A model generated the notes under the pieces. That model saw only the letters and a program-made list of their open reading frames with translations. It made no database searches and was not told the DNA's origin. DNA of 64,000 nt. It comes from Turritopsis dohrnii. Its lineage: Eukaryota; Cnidaria; Hydrozoa; Anthoathecata; Oceaniidae. A program made the translations under genes and the position numbers. Positions 1 through 10,450 of this stretch are shown in pieces. How positions within the stretch are numbered: position 1 is the stretch's first letter; each line of letters starts with the position of its first letter. The stretch spans positions 3,224,001 through 3,288,000 of the forward strand of contig BQMF02000002.1 in the NCBI GenBank assembly GCA_027922465.2, given 5' to 3'.

Positions 1-856
1 TAATTCCTTTATGATCTTTTTTATAATTCAACCTTATAAAAAAATATTAATATATATTCTTTTATATAATTTTTATGAATATCATTCTAATATATATATA
101 TATATATATAATATAATATATGTATGAGTTGTAAGTGTTTTTATTAAATCATTTCACTGTTGATAATCTTTCATGTGACACAGCATGGAATTTATGGCTT
201 TAACTTACACCTATGTTTTGAAAAACATTTCGAGGTAATAACGAAGTTTTGACATGACCTGAGTATGCTAAATATAAATATTGTCTTATTTCATGTCATG
301 AAAGATTAAAAGTACATCAGTTACAACATGAAGAATTTTTTTTCGAATTTTTTAAGGAACTCTTAGATGGTAAACGGTGGACAGTACGCTATAACATACG
401 TTATACTAACCTTTACTCTTAGGATGCCATCTACGAGGTCTCTCACAAATGTGATATTGTAAATAAGGTATGAGAGACGTAACCGTTTGATGAATATACG
501 ATGATGCTGAGATTTGAACTTTCAGATTTGATCTGTAATTTTGTATTTTAGCCTTGATTGCATGTTCAATGCTTTGATGTCTTATTTTAACTGCTTGGTA
601 TGATATGCACTCCAGCTGGTTAGTAGACTGCAATGAGGACGGCGCCATAAGAATACAGGGTTCCTGCTGGTCCTGTAAATTCTAGAAAGTCCTGGATTCG
701 AAAAGATATCCCTTTCGTAAAAATCATGTTGACGTTCTCTCTGCGGTCGACTACTTATTGTGATCAAGAAGAAACATGCGCAAAGGAGGTCATAATAAAG
801 ATTTCTGTTGTTTTTAATGTATTTTAATAGAACGTTCACTTAGTACACAATGGAAC
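1..856. other. AT-rich intergenic sequence with TA microsatellite
   Basis: A (TA)n tract lies at about 89-120. I see no supportable exon here; the short reading frames on the minus strand have no recognisable domain, signal peptide or splice context. The stretch directly before 857 is presumably the promoter and 5' UTR of the following gene, but no TATA box could be singled out in such AT-rich DNA. Confidence 0.5.
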
Positions 857-2193
857 ATGTGGTTGACCATTGGAATCTTTCTCCTTATCCTAGAATGTTG
901 CTTACATGCGACATCGAAAATGATTTTCAATGGTGCTAGTTATAGATCCAATCCTGCTTATGATTACACGGTCAAGATAACATTTACTGACAGAGTGAAC
1001 GGGAAAATAACAGTTACTCCGTGCTTCCCGGATGAATTTTCTAAAGTACACCTTACAATTAGCTATAGAAGAATTGGAAAAGGTTGGATAACACTCACAG
1101 AGACTCTAAAAGGTGATGATTTTGTGGCATATCTTTCAAATTTGGAGTTGTGTCAGTTTTATCAAGTACATACTACAATAAAATATGACGATGTCCAACA
1201 CAATGAGGTCCAACATGAAAGGATCAAAAACTTTAATTTAAAGTCATCATCGGTGGCGCCGATAATTGAAAACTGTTCGTTTAATGCTGTTGAAGGAAGA
1301 CTTATATTCCATTTGAAGGAAAGGACAAAGTCGAAGGTGAATTCAGTTTTACGTTTCGCTCACTGTAAGCTACAGTATCTATTAATCTCCTACTCTTCGT
1401 TACTTTTTGCGTTCTTTCTTCTATTAGCGTCAACAGTCCTTTAAATACCCCATTAGAAGTGTATATTCGAGTGTTTATTATATTTTCAAAATATAAAAAA
1501 TGATTTCCAAAATTAATATTTTGCATAACTCAACCTCGTTTTCATGTTTTCATACATTCCGTTGCCTATTTTTTATTGAAACTTAAGTGGTCCCTTCTCT
1601 TAAGCCTTACTAAAATAACACCTCAGACGCTTGCTAGGCGGTAATTCGATGTGATTCGACAATTCGATAATTCGATATAATATGATATAGAATGGTTTGT
1701 ATGCAAGTTTTAAAACGTTGGAGCTTCTCACCTATTTAAGTCTAATATCTTTCAGGATGCGAAGTTAAAAAACTCTTATGAAGTTTTCATTGGTGAAAGT
1801 TTGGTTGAAGAAGGCGACATTGTTGTGAATAAGACTCATTATCAAGTTCATTTGCATGCAGGCATGGAACTTAAAAAAGAAATATTCTTGAAAACGATTG
1901 CAAACAACACATGCAACACCGCCTCTAGCAGAAAGTATTGCACTAAAATTTTGCCTGCTACTAGATCGAAAGGAACTTGGAAATACACTTCCAATCTGAT
2001 CATTATTTGTGTTTTCCCCTTGTTAGCTGTTTTTGTGATTACAATATTTTACTGGTTAAGGAAACGTCTTCGTAAGACAACTTCTCACGAAAGAAGCAAT
2101 AATTTCCGTTATGATATGGACAATGTGCATGATGAACATATTTACCAAACCATCAATGAAGTTGCTGCTGCTGCTGCAACGACGCCATTATGA
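857..2193 (+). CDS. Type I membrane protein with FN3-like ectodomain, two exons, unrecognised
   Basis: Exon 1 is 857-1336 and exon 2 is 1756-2193. The donor AAG|GTGAAT and the acceptor TTTCAG are both phase 0, giving 305 residues. Unspliced, the frame runs into a spurious hydrophobic end at 1441. Seen: a signal peptide at residues 1-20 (start MWLTIGIFLLIL); an ectodomain with an FN3-like pattern (spaced Tyr/Trp in strands, then NLELCQFYQV); a second beta-rich module that crosses the splice site; a membrane helix at about 241-261 (NLIIICVFPLLAVFVITIF) followed by RKRLRK; and a 40-residue tail ending in HIYQTINE and a poly-Ala run. YQTI fits a YxxPhi sorting or SH2-type motif but is not an ITIM. 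AATAAA at 2413-2418 is a likely poly(A) signal. A receptor or adhesion role is inference; I recognise no family. It could be a cytokine-receptor-like fold. Confidence 0.72.
1337..1755 (+). other. Phase-0 intron of the first membrane-protein gene
   Basis: Begins GTGAAT and ends TTTCAG after a pyrimidine-rich stretch. Joining the flanks keeps the frame (160 complete codons before it) and supplies the missing membrane segment and cytoplasmic tail. Confidence 0.7.
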
Positions 2194-2412
2194 GAACTAT
2201 GTGTTGTAGTGTGAAGCATGATAAATCTTTTTGGATATACGACTAGCAACTGATTTTTTCGAACTCCCTGAATCAAAACATTTTTAGTTGCGTCTTTGAC
2301 TTTTTGTTTCTCGTATATTGTTTATTCTTCTACGATGTTTTTTATTTATACATAATGAAATTTAGAGTATTTTGGTCTTCTGTCGATAGCGATGTATTCA
2401 TGTAGATATTTT

Positions 2413-2418
2413 AATAAA
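2413..2418 (+). terminator. Poly(A) signal AATAAA
   Basis: A canonical AATAAA about 220 bp past the stop at 2193, on the same strand. Likely cleavage signal of the first membrane-protein gene. Confidence 0.5.
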
Positions 2419-2885
2419 GAAAACTATATTGCAAAATCATTAGCCATTCATCCATCAGCCTGTTCTCCAGTCGATGAATCGCTAGCGATCATAAGTCATC
2501 TCTATTCATGAAGAGCGTATTTTAAATACCGTTTTTCCTCTAATAAACGCCTCCCTCTATTTAACGCCGCACCTTGAAAAGCGGCATTCATTAGAAAACA
2601 GGCTAAACAAGAAATATAAAAAAGCTTTCATCTCATACAAGAGAACGGCGACGCGGTTTTTTTTTCCGTAAACGGTGACTCCGAACATAAACCGTGGCTC
2701 CAAACATAATGGGTGGCTCCCTAAGTTATCAGTGGCTCCTGACATTATCGGTGGCTCCTACATCAGTGACTAATGTTCTCTAAGCGGTGGCTCCAACCCT
2801 AACGGTGACTCCTCACACGAATGGTGGCTCCGAACTTTTCGGTTAGCGGCTTTTTTCGTGACTTCTTCATTGTTTGATCGTTTAA

Positions 2886-3587
2886 CAGAAGAGCTGGACA
2901 ATCAATACAAAAACAAACTGCTTACTGCTGCAAGTGGTTCTTTTGACAGCTACAGTAGCAGAAGATTTCAAAAACAAAGGGGATCGGTTTTGTAAAAAGC
3001 CAACAGCGCTGGAAATAAATGAAATGGCAAGGAATGTGGTACCTCAAGGTGGAAATATTTTTATTGTCCCAAGTGCATCGGGAAATACTCGATATATTGT
3101 TGATATGAACATCGGTAGTTGTGAATGCGAAGTGGGGAAAAATGGAGCTCCTTGCAAGCACCAGTTTGTTCTTTGGTCAAACCAAATCGCAGACAGTTCA
3201 AATTTTATGCCAATATTCAGCACAGATCAAAGAAAGTATTTAGCAGAAATTGCCCTTGGTGAAAGTTTGCCAATTGAATTTTATACTGGCCTTCATGATT
3301 TCAACAACCGTATAAAAAACGATGTGGATTTTAGTGCAGATATTGAATTGGTTAGAACAAGCGATGAAGTGTTGGAGAACAACGAAGATATTTCGCTGAT
3401 ATGCGAGAAAGATGAAAGTTCAAAGTTAGAGGCTTTAGATGCTTTATCAAAATCATTTGAAATAATTCATTCAAAAGTTGAAGTTGGAGATACTTCTCTA
3501 TTTACCGGCATCAAAAAATTTCACAAAAGACTAAAGAAAATGAACGCAAATCTGCTCGCAACACACTTGCATATATTTGGTGTGTAA
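2886..3587 (+). pseudogene. Truncated MULE transposase C-terminus with SWIM zinc finger
   Basis: The open frame 2934-3587 has no ATG at its start. Just upstream another frame reads LTEELDNQYKNKLL, so a frameshift near 2930 is likely. The diagnostic stretch is CECEVGKNGAPCKHQF, which gives the CxC...CxH ligand set of a SWIM zinc finger. An acidic and a basic segment follow. No DDE core is present, since the left TIR abuts the remnant directly. It lies wholly between the TIRs at 2653-2860 and 3958-4166. Identification rests on the SWIM motif plus the MULE-type insertion signature. Confidence 0.72.
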
Positions 3588-3626
3588 CAATTCCAACATA
3601 AAAAAATTACAACATCCTCTAGTTCG

Positions 3627-3914
3627 TTGAAAAGAAGATCACAAAAATTCAAAATTAGTGTACAACTCGAAGCAGTAAAACGATGCAAAATTAAAAATGG
3701 AAGTAAAAGGGCGTTAGCCAAAGGAAGTTGTTCAAGTGTGTTACCCTCGAAGGCACCCACTAGTAAAAGAAAACATGAATTTTCTTTAAATGTTCATAAT
3801 AACGAAGCCGTAGCAAAGAAAGCTGGAAGAACCATGTTTTCTAAAACTAAAGTAACAATAACAAAAGAACCACTCAATCGAGACACATTAAAATTAAAGA
3901 AAGACTGCATTTAG
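3627..3914 (+). pseudogene. Lys-rich C-terminal tail of the MULE protein, out of frame
   Basis: A 95-residue open frame, rich in Lys/Arg/Ser, with no start codon of its own. It follows the SWIM frame after a stop at 3585-3587 and a short gap and probably continues the same protein after a frameshift. Basic clusters such as KRRSQKFK could be nuclear localisation signals. It ends before the right TIR. Confidence 0.45.
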
Positions 3915-4356
3915 TTTAGCTGATTAGCTGTTTAGTTTATTCTACCGCTTACAAAGCCACGAATAAAACGTCAACCGAAAAAGTTCGGAGCCACCGTTTG
4001 TGTGAGGAGTCACCGTTAGGGTTGGAGCCACCGCTTAGAGAACATTAGTCACTGATGTCAGGAGCCACCGATAATGTCAGGAGCCACCGATAACTTAGGG
4101 AGCCACCCATTATGTTTGGAGCCACGGTTTATGTTCGGAGTCACAGTTTACGGAAAAAAAACCCGCAACGGCGACAGTGATATTGTTCTTCTTTTCATTT
4201 TCGTGAACATATCTTTTGTGTAAAACATTTTTACATTTACATTTATCATTTACATCATTTTCATTTAATCTTTCTAAGGATAAGGAACATTCGCACCGCA
4301 TCCAAAACTTTGAATTTGTAATAAACGCCGCGGCGTTTATTAGAGGAAATACGGTA

Positions 4357-5519
4357 TAGTAGTTTCACGAGATAGGCGAAAGTCAGTTTTCGATTTTGTT
4401 CATCATCCTCCTCATCATCATCATCTTCCGACTTTTCGTGTTGCTGTTACACGGTGGTATACAATTATTAACTGATTTTTTTTTCCCGTTTCAAAGCTTG
4501 GTACTGTAGGTGGGAGACAGGTTGCAGTTCACACATTTGTTTTGTCCGTAGCAATACTTTTTGATATTACTTGTTAAGCCTTATTTACACTATATATTTA
4601 AAGAGTATATTAACATTAGTATGACTTAGGCCTAAGAGATAAAAAATAACAAAAAAGTTTTATGCACATTTTCAGCTGCTTAAGTAGATCTATTTGGTTT
4701 GCATATTTCGTTATACTATGCCACAAAGTTACACTATTTCTTTAAGTAAGTATGTGATTTTCGGCACGCGCTTTCTTCACTGCAACAGACACTTTGATCA
4801 CGATTTGTATTTGAAATATTGTGTATTTTGCCATACATAATAAACCGACTTTGTCGAAATATTTAAAGTATGCCACTTATCAGGCCCCAAATCAATCACA
4901 TACATTTTTACAAAAATCCTTAAATTACAAAATGTTTGGTCGGAAAGTCTTCTTTTTTAATGTATAGCTTGCTGTGTGCAAAAATTGGAAAGCTTGAGTG
5001 CGATGGCATTTTTAGCTACATGCTAGTATTACAACTTAACCATCATCAAAGAATTTAAAAACAATTACCCCAAAGCAAGTAATTACGCATTACATTGCGG
5101 TACCATGAATGTTTTCGAACGATAACTGAGTTATGAGAACGGCCAATTTAATGACGTCATATCCTGGAAAATGAAAGAGTAACACATATGATTCATACGA
5201 TAAACTAATTAGTTGTTTAATTTAGTTGCTTCAAAACAACAAGACAGAAAAAAATAAACAACCCAGCTTACATGTATAAAGATCAACCAAATTACAAATT
5301 TTTGAAAACAAGATGGTCCCTTCCTTACTTCATTTACAATGACAAAAAATGTTTTTCAATTCAATTTTTTTCAGAAACAAAAAACTTTTTTAAAATTGGC
5401 AATTATTGTCGCTCCGGAAGACAAACATAGATCGATCAAATATACTGAGGACATCATTATTGCTTTTGAATTGAAGTTTTTTGAATCTAAAAAAACAAGT
5501 GTGATTGGATATTAGATAC
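4357..5519 (+). other. Intergenic sequence upstream of the second membrane-protein gene
   Basis: AT-rich, no supportable exon. A TTTTTTTCAG acceptor-like site near 5365-5374 could end a 5' UTR intron for the gene starting at 5520. Confidence 0.4.
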
Positions 5520-6638
5520 ATGTTAACCGATATGCAGAAGCTGATGTTACTGGAAAAGAGGTTGATGATCAAAGCAGTGTACTTGCTTTTGTTGATGACA
5601 AATGTTAGCGGAAAACGCAATATGTCAGAATGTAAAGTTGTTGAACGAAGATATAAACTGGGCAAGCAATGGCTACTTTTAAATGTAACAGAAAACACAA
5701 AAGATGGTGAATTTTACTTGGAGGTTTGTGCGCCATATGGCACAAATGAATGCTCCAAAACGATTCTGGCAGACCATACGTTAAAGTGTTTAAAAGCTGG
5801 AAAAAGCCAACTGCTATGTCCTCTCCAAGCACTGGCTTATGTGAATGATAATTTTAAAATACGATTGAAAGTCTTTGCATCGAACCATACAAGAAACTAT
5901 TATATGAAATGTGATTGCAAATCGATAAACATTGAAATATATCAATGGAATTGCACTGAGGTATTGAAGGCTCGTACATTTGAAGTTGCTCAGCTTGGCA
6001 GTATTGCAGCTGTCACTTTTTCATATCATGATAAAGTCTCTAATTATATTCGAAGCAGCCTTAAAGTATCAATTATAGCCAAAGAAGCAGGTATTGCGCT
6101 AGGAAGACCTGTGAAAACGTGTACCACATTACCGACAAATACTTGCTTCATATCCAATCTGCACCCGTGTAAGAATTACACCATTTGCTTAAAAGCAGTG
6201 AATTCGATTTGTGGTGGTTCGAATGAATCGCTGCGATGTCAAACCATCACCTTCAGAAGATTGTGTAACATGGTCTTGAAAAGATCACACGTCAGTTTAG
6301 AGGATCTCAGTAAACATACAAAAAATGTTACCATAGTGAATCGACGAAAAACCGAAAAGCTGCGGGCGTTGGACGTGGCGTCAATCATTTTGTCCGTCTT
6401 TTTACTGTTTCTCTTGTTTTCAACTGTTTGGTATTGTTGTAAATGTAACCACCAGCAAGAGAATATGTCACTTTGTTCATATTGCTTGCGTCGTTTCAAA
6501 AGGACGTGTACATCAAACTGCCGTCAGGAAAAAGACGATCCAGCCCAACTTATTGACCTTTTCGATTGTAGAGCAAATACATCACAACTTTGTAGTGATT
6601 CTACTGATCAGCACACTTTAATCATCAGACCAGAATGA
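5520..6638 (+). CDS. Cys-rich type I membrane protein, single exon, unrecognised
   Basis: One uninterrupted frame with in-frame ATGs at 5520, 5532, 5544 and 5565. The first is taken here (372 residues), but 5565 (357 residues) places the hydrophobic stretch AVYLLLLMTNVSG directly as a signal peptide and may be the true start. The ectodomain of about 270 residues has many Cys and N-glycosylation sequons. Its second half has an FN3-like signature, ISNLHPCKNYTICLKAVNS, comparable to NLELCQFYQV in the gene at 857. A membrane helix (ASIILSVFLLFLLFSTVWYC) is followed by a Cys-rich juxtamembrane stretch and a tail of about 65 residues with no TIR, SEFIR or kinase domain. It may be a distant paralogue of the upstream gene. 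Receptor function is inferred from topology only. Confidence 0.72.
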   Translation: MLTDMQKLMLLEKRLMIKAVYLLLLMTNVSGKRNMSECKVVERRYKLGKQWLLLNVTENTKDGEFYLEVCAPYGTNECSKTILADHTLKCLKAGKSQLLCPLQALAYVNDNFKIRLKVFASNHTRNYYMKCDCKSINIEIYQWNCTEVLKARTFEVAQLGSIAAVTFSYHDKVSNYIRSSLKVSIIAKEAGIALGRPVKTCTTLPTNTCFISNLHPCKNYTICLKAVNSICGGSNESLRCQTITFRRLCNMVLKRSHVSLEDLSKHTKNVTIVNRRKTEKLRALDVASIILSVFLLFLLFSTVWYCCKCNHQQENMSLCSYCLRRFKRTCTSNCRQEKDDPAQLIDLFDCRANTSQLCSDSTDQHTLIIRPE

Positions 6639-8198
6639 ACATGTCCTTAAAGAGTCGTGATTAGAACAAAAAGAATAACAGGTTTCTGCTTTCAAGTATA
6701 TGTTATGTTTGTCTGAATGATAGTGCATCATAAGAGCCTTTGATCACTACGTTACTTTTCAAAACATTGAAAAATGACTCATACTTGTAGTTAGGATGTC
6801 ATGTAACCATGGAAACCGCAAAAATGAAGGGACAATTAGTAGTGAGTTTGTTGACAGCAAAAATGAAGTGTCAATTAGTAGTGTTTGTTGACAGGAAAAT
6901 ATTGCTTGTCGTTTTGTAAATTACCATATAAGAAAATGTGTTCTAATATTATTATTTATTTTGTTCAGTCCTCGTCAAGATTTGACAAGTCTAAACAACA
7001 TGTTCTTTTATCACCATTCCATTTGTTTCCATGGTATATCGTCGTCATCAACTAATATCGAAACCAAAACAAAAAGTTTTTTTAAAAATCGTAAGGCGGA
7101 AGCAACCCACGTAACAGAAACTACAGTGTTGCACAATACAGTAATATACCCGCGCATATTGATATAACTCTGGCAGTTCCTGTGAAATATTCCAAATGAT
7201 TGTAATCATTACTCGGAAAATACAATCGGACAAGTCCCCAAGTCGTTAACCATTGGGCTGTAGACGAGTATATACAGCCTAGTACGTGTTTAAACTAAAA
7301 ATCAAACAAACTTCATAAAAATATATATCAAGAAATGATGTGAGAAGAAATCTTATGTTAATGTTTTAAAGGGATTCATGAAAATCAAATAAGGGGTAAA
7401 ATCTTGAAGTGATAAAGAGCATCTAAACACTTTTAAAGATGCGCGCGTATGTTCCCAGGAAAATAAAGTGATAACAGCATCTAATATTGCAGCATACAAC
7501 AGTTATCGAGCAAAGAAAACTAATGTTTTTTATGAACATTCACCTGGAAACTCATCTATTGATAAAATCTTAAAAATTCATTGGAGAGCTAAAAGGGGAG
7601 TCTTCTAAAGCAATTCATGGAATCTGGCATTGACTTAATACACACTTTTTTTATAAGAAGTACATTTCAATTGAGCCTTAAACGTTTTATCAAAAAGCAG
7701 CCTAAAGTATTCTGACGTAGCAATATTCATAAGTTTTAGGACTAAATTTCAAAACTTAACAAACCCAGAAATAAAAGCGCTTTTATATCACGCTTCTAAT
7801 GAGGGAGAAAACGAAACGAAATTCAAAAGTATTAACATCTTGTTAGGTGATAACAAGGAGTAACTTGTTCGCAAGGAAATATTTCAAAAACATATCATCT
7901 ATTAGGTATTTCAAAAACATATCATCTATTAGGTATTGTTTTACGTGATTAGTCATACTCAGTTGCTATCCCATCTGCTTTCCAGGAGAGGCCACGACAA
8001 TCAAGGACTTGTGCTCTCCTGGAGGATCTTCTGCAGCATCCAATGATCAACAATTTAATCATTTACTCAATCTCCATCACATGACAAGGGTCGACATAGC
8101 ACTAGGGTAATTCACTCACACATGTTTTTCTCGATCAAACCTTTTTGTTTAAAAGCCTAACAAAATATGTTAACAATGCTTGTCTATCCTGTTCTGTT
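6639..8198. other. Intergenic sequence with two small direct duplications
   Basis: No gene is seen. A ~40-bp unit containing GCAAAAATGAAG and CAATTAGTAGTG is duplicated around 6815-6890, and a 27-bp unit containing CATATCATCTATTAGG is repeated twice at about 7880-7933. Both look like local slippage or unequal exchange. Confidence 0.45.
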
Positions 8199-8290
8199 AA
8201 GGTCCGAACAAACGAATGCTACAATGCTACAAAGTCGAACGGGTTTGGCCACCGTTTTTATGCTACATATCCTACGAATTTCTTGTAGTA

Positions 8291-8785
8291 CCGTAAACCT
8301 CCGAATATAAGCCCTGGGCTTATACAAGTTCGTAAGCTTTTTTTGGGTGGGCTTATACACGGGGGTGGGCTTATACACGGGTGGGCTTATACATGGAAAA
8401 CAATAGCAACATATTAAATATCTATGCATATATTTTACGTAATAAAAACTTTTCACTCATCGCCACTTTCTTCACTATCTTCACTTTCGCTATCACCATT
8501 ATCTTCACTTTCTACATTGTCTCCGGTACCATCATCCTCTTCCTCGCTTGATGTTTCAAGGTGGAATTCCTCCTCTGGTTGAGGCAATGTATAGTTATAT
8601 GGACCAAATATCAATAGAGGACTAGTTCGAAAAGAACTGAAGAAATAGCTTGTACTTGTATGTTTTTGCAAAAAAAAAAGTTTTTTAGTAAAAGAAAAAC
8701 AACCATGAAATTTTCCCTTCCAATATTATGGGCTTATACACGGGTGGGCTTATAGACGGGTGGGCTTATATTCGGAGGTTTACGG
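8291..8785. mobile_element. TIR element with CCGTAAACCTCCG ends and TA duplication
   Basis: The termini are inverted copies beginning CCGTAAACCTCCGAATATAA, flanked by TA on both sides (8289-8290 and 8786-8787). The subterminal part carries repeats of GGGTGGGCTTATACACGGG in inverted orientation at the two ends. The minus-strand frame 8453-8671 encodes a very acidic Glu/Asp/Ser tail and could be the last remnant of a transposase, but the superfamily cannot be named from this. Confidence 0.65.
8453..8671 (-). pseudogene. Acidic C-terminal ORF remnant inside the TIR element
   Basis: 72 residues ending in a long run of Glu, Asp and Ser (SEDSEESGDE). The start is not an ATG. It lies between the two TIRs of the 8291-8785 element, so it is more likely element-derived than a host exon. 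No catalytic motif is visible. Confidence 0.3.
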
Positions 8786-9487
8786 TATACTGCATGCTAC
8801 AAATTTTCAATGTAGCCCTCGTTTGGACACAAAATACTACAAAATCACAAGAAAATATGGAAATGATGTCAGAAAACGTTTTAAACACGTTAGAATTGAA
8901 TGTCTATTTTTGAAGCCAGCCTTATTGGCTTATTACCACCTTTTTGCAACTCCATTGGGGTGATATCTCTCTCACTTTCTTTAAAGTCAATTTGAACGAT
9001 TGATGACTCATTTGAATGATTTCGTTGTATCCTTTCGTGACTTCTAACCTTAATTCACTTGAAGGTTATTGTACTTATTCTTTTCATCTATCTACGGGTT
9101 TTACTCTTAGGCTCTTCTACAGCGATTTTTATCCAGGATGTCCAAAAATCTAAGATTTTCTTAAAAATGATACTTTTTTCCAGCCAAAAAATTCAGAAAT
9201 CTGTACTCTTTTCCAGCCTAACCCAGTGAAACTATGCTATTTTCCAGGCCTTAAAAACAATTTGATTTTGTAAGTCAAAAAGCCATCTTACGTATAATGG
9301 CAGACTTATTACATTCTTCATTGCATTGCATTCACTTGACTTGTTAGACATAGATTGTTTCGTGTCATTTAAAAATAGTTTTTAATTATTCAACAGCGCT
9401 TTCTTCTTCTACCATCTTTCATGAAAACAAATGGAAAGCTACAATGGCCAAACTAATGCCTTTGTAATATTCATTTGTTCGGACCTT

Positions 9488-10450
9488 TATCCATATAAAA
9501 ATATAATCCATATAGTCATTGAGAGAGAACACAAGGTTGCGTGATCGAAACTTCCTACGTTCTGTTTGTTTCGCAACTAAGAATTAACCTCATCTCAGGA
9601 CTTTCCCTTGACTCATACAATCATTTCATATCACGTCTTGCTGAAAAGGGTTTTTCCCCGACAATTCTAATAGTCAACATACTCTTGCTTAGAATAACAA
9701 AAAAAAAGATAACGATACTATGAGCCAATTTTAAGAAATATTGGTTGAAATTAATTTGAACTACACTGAATTTTAAGTTTGATTTAGTTTTCCCGAAACC
9801 AATGGAAAAAGGAACGATTTTGATTCGGAAACTACTTCATCTACTTTATCAAGACAGTTCAGTAGTTTGTGAAGAAGAAAAAATAAAATGTGCCTGCTTT
9901 ATTTTCACCATTAACAATCATAACAAAATTACAGTCTGTTCTTCTGTTTTAATACAATCAGTACTGATGAACCTATTTGAAATTGGAGTTAGGGACTTCC
10001 CTCACTCTTGGGGTAAGGGATTGAATTCTACAAGTATAAAAGTGTAAGACAAAAAAGATGAAAAATAGAGGAAAGTAATTAATTGTAAAAAAGAGACAAT
10101 TGTGTGGATTAGTCAAACCAAATTGAAAACGAAAAAATAGTATTATACAGTTGAATTTTGCATTGCAAAGATTTATCTGAACATATTTACACATAGAATG
10201 TAATCTTCCAAGACGATTTACACATTTAAAATGTCATTTTCGCTGTGAGGCCAGTAGCCAATAAAACAGCACCTACATAGAGTTGCATGTATATGTGATA
10301 CGATCATATCCCTCGCCCTGATGTCCAATTTTTAACACATCATTTTCTATCATTTTTCTTTTTTGTGTGTGTTTTCCATCTGATCTGGGCATAACTTCTA
10401 ACTCATTCTCCAAACATGAATCTCACGCCATAAATAACGTCACAGTATCT
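9488..10450. other. 3' flank of the IkB gene
   Basis: Lies downstream of the minus-strand IkB stop codon. TTTATT at 9898-9903 reads AATAAA on the minus strand and could be a distal poly(A) signal. No other supportable gene. Confidence 0.4.

Larger units (their letters stand above)
2653..4166 (+). mobile_element. Mutator-like element (MULE) with ~208-bp TIRs and 9-bp TSD
   Basis: Near-identical inverted repeats occupy 2653-2860 and about 3958-4166. Each is made of a short motif (GGTGGCTCC or GGTGACTCC) repeated about nine times. The 9-bp direct repeat AACGGCGAC flanks the element exactly (2644-2652 and 4167-4175), the duplication size typical of Mutator insertion. The interior encodes a SWIM zinc-finger region as found at the C-terminus of MULE transposases. 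The DDE catalytic part is absent and the frame is broken, so this copy is non-autonomous. Confidence 0.8.
2529..4354. mobile_element. TIR element with TA target duplication, interrupted by a MULE
   Basis: The ends are inverted copies. The left end starts CCGTTTTTCCTCTAATAAAC and the right end, reverse-complemented, starts CCGTATTTCCTCTAATAAAC. TA lies outside both ends (2527-2528 and 4355-4356). Without the nested MULE the element would be about 300 bp, the size of a MITE. Just inside the right end is a further inverted GC-rich run (about 4321-4340). The superfamily is not assigned; the CCGTA terminus and TA duplication are shared with the elements at 8291-8785 and 13554-15067. Confidence 0.7.
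8199..9487. mobile_element. TIR element (AAGGTCCGAACAAA ends), host of a nested element
   Basis: The left end reads AAGGTCCGAACAAACGAAT and the right end is its inverted copy (ATTCATTTGTTCGGACCTT at about 9469-9487). Subterminal repeats built on GCTACAA follow. No transposase remnant could be recognised. A second TIR element (8291-8785) sits inside. The target duplication is unclear. Confidence 0.55.

Noticed and set aside
857..1444. Single-exon reading of the first membrane protein to the stop at 1444
   Set aside because: The hydrophobic end lies beyond a good donor at 1337; splicing to 1756 gives a proper membrane helix, tail and downstream AATAAA.
2100..2190. ITIM in the tail of the first membrane protein (HIYQTI)
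   Set aside because: The residue two before Tyr is His, which does not fit the ITIM consensus; only a YxxPhi motif is supported.
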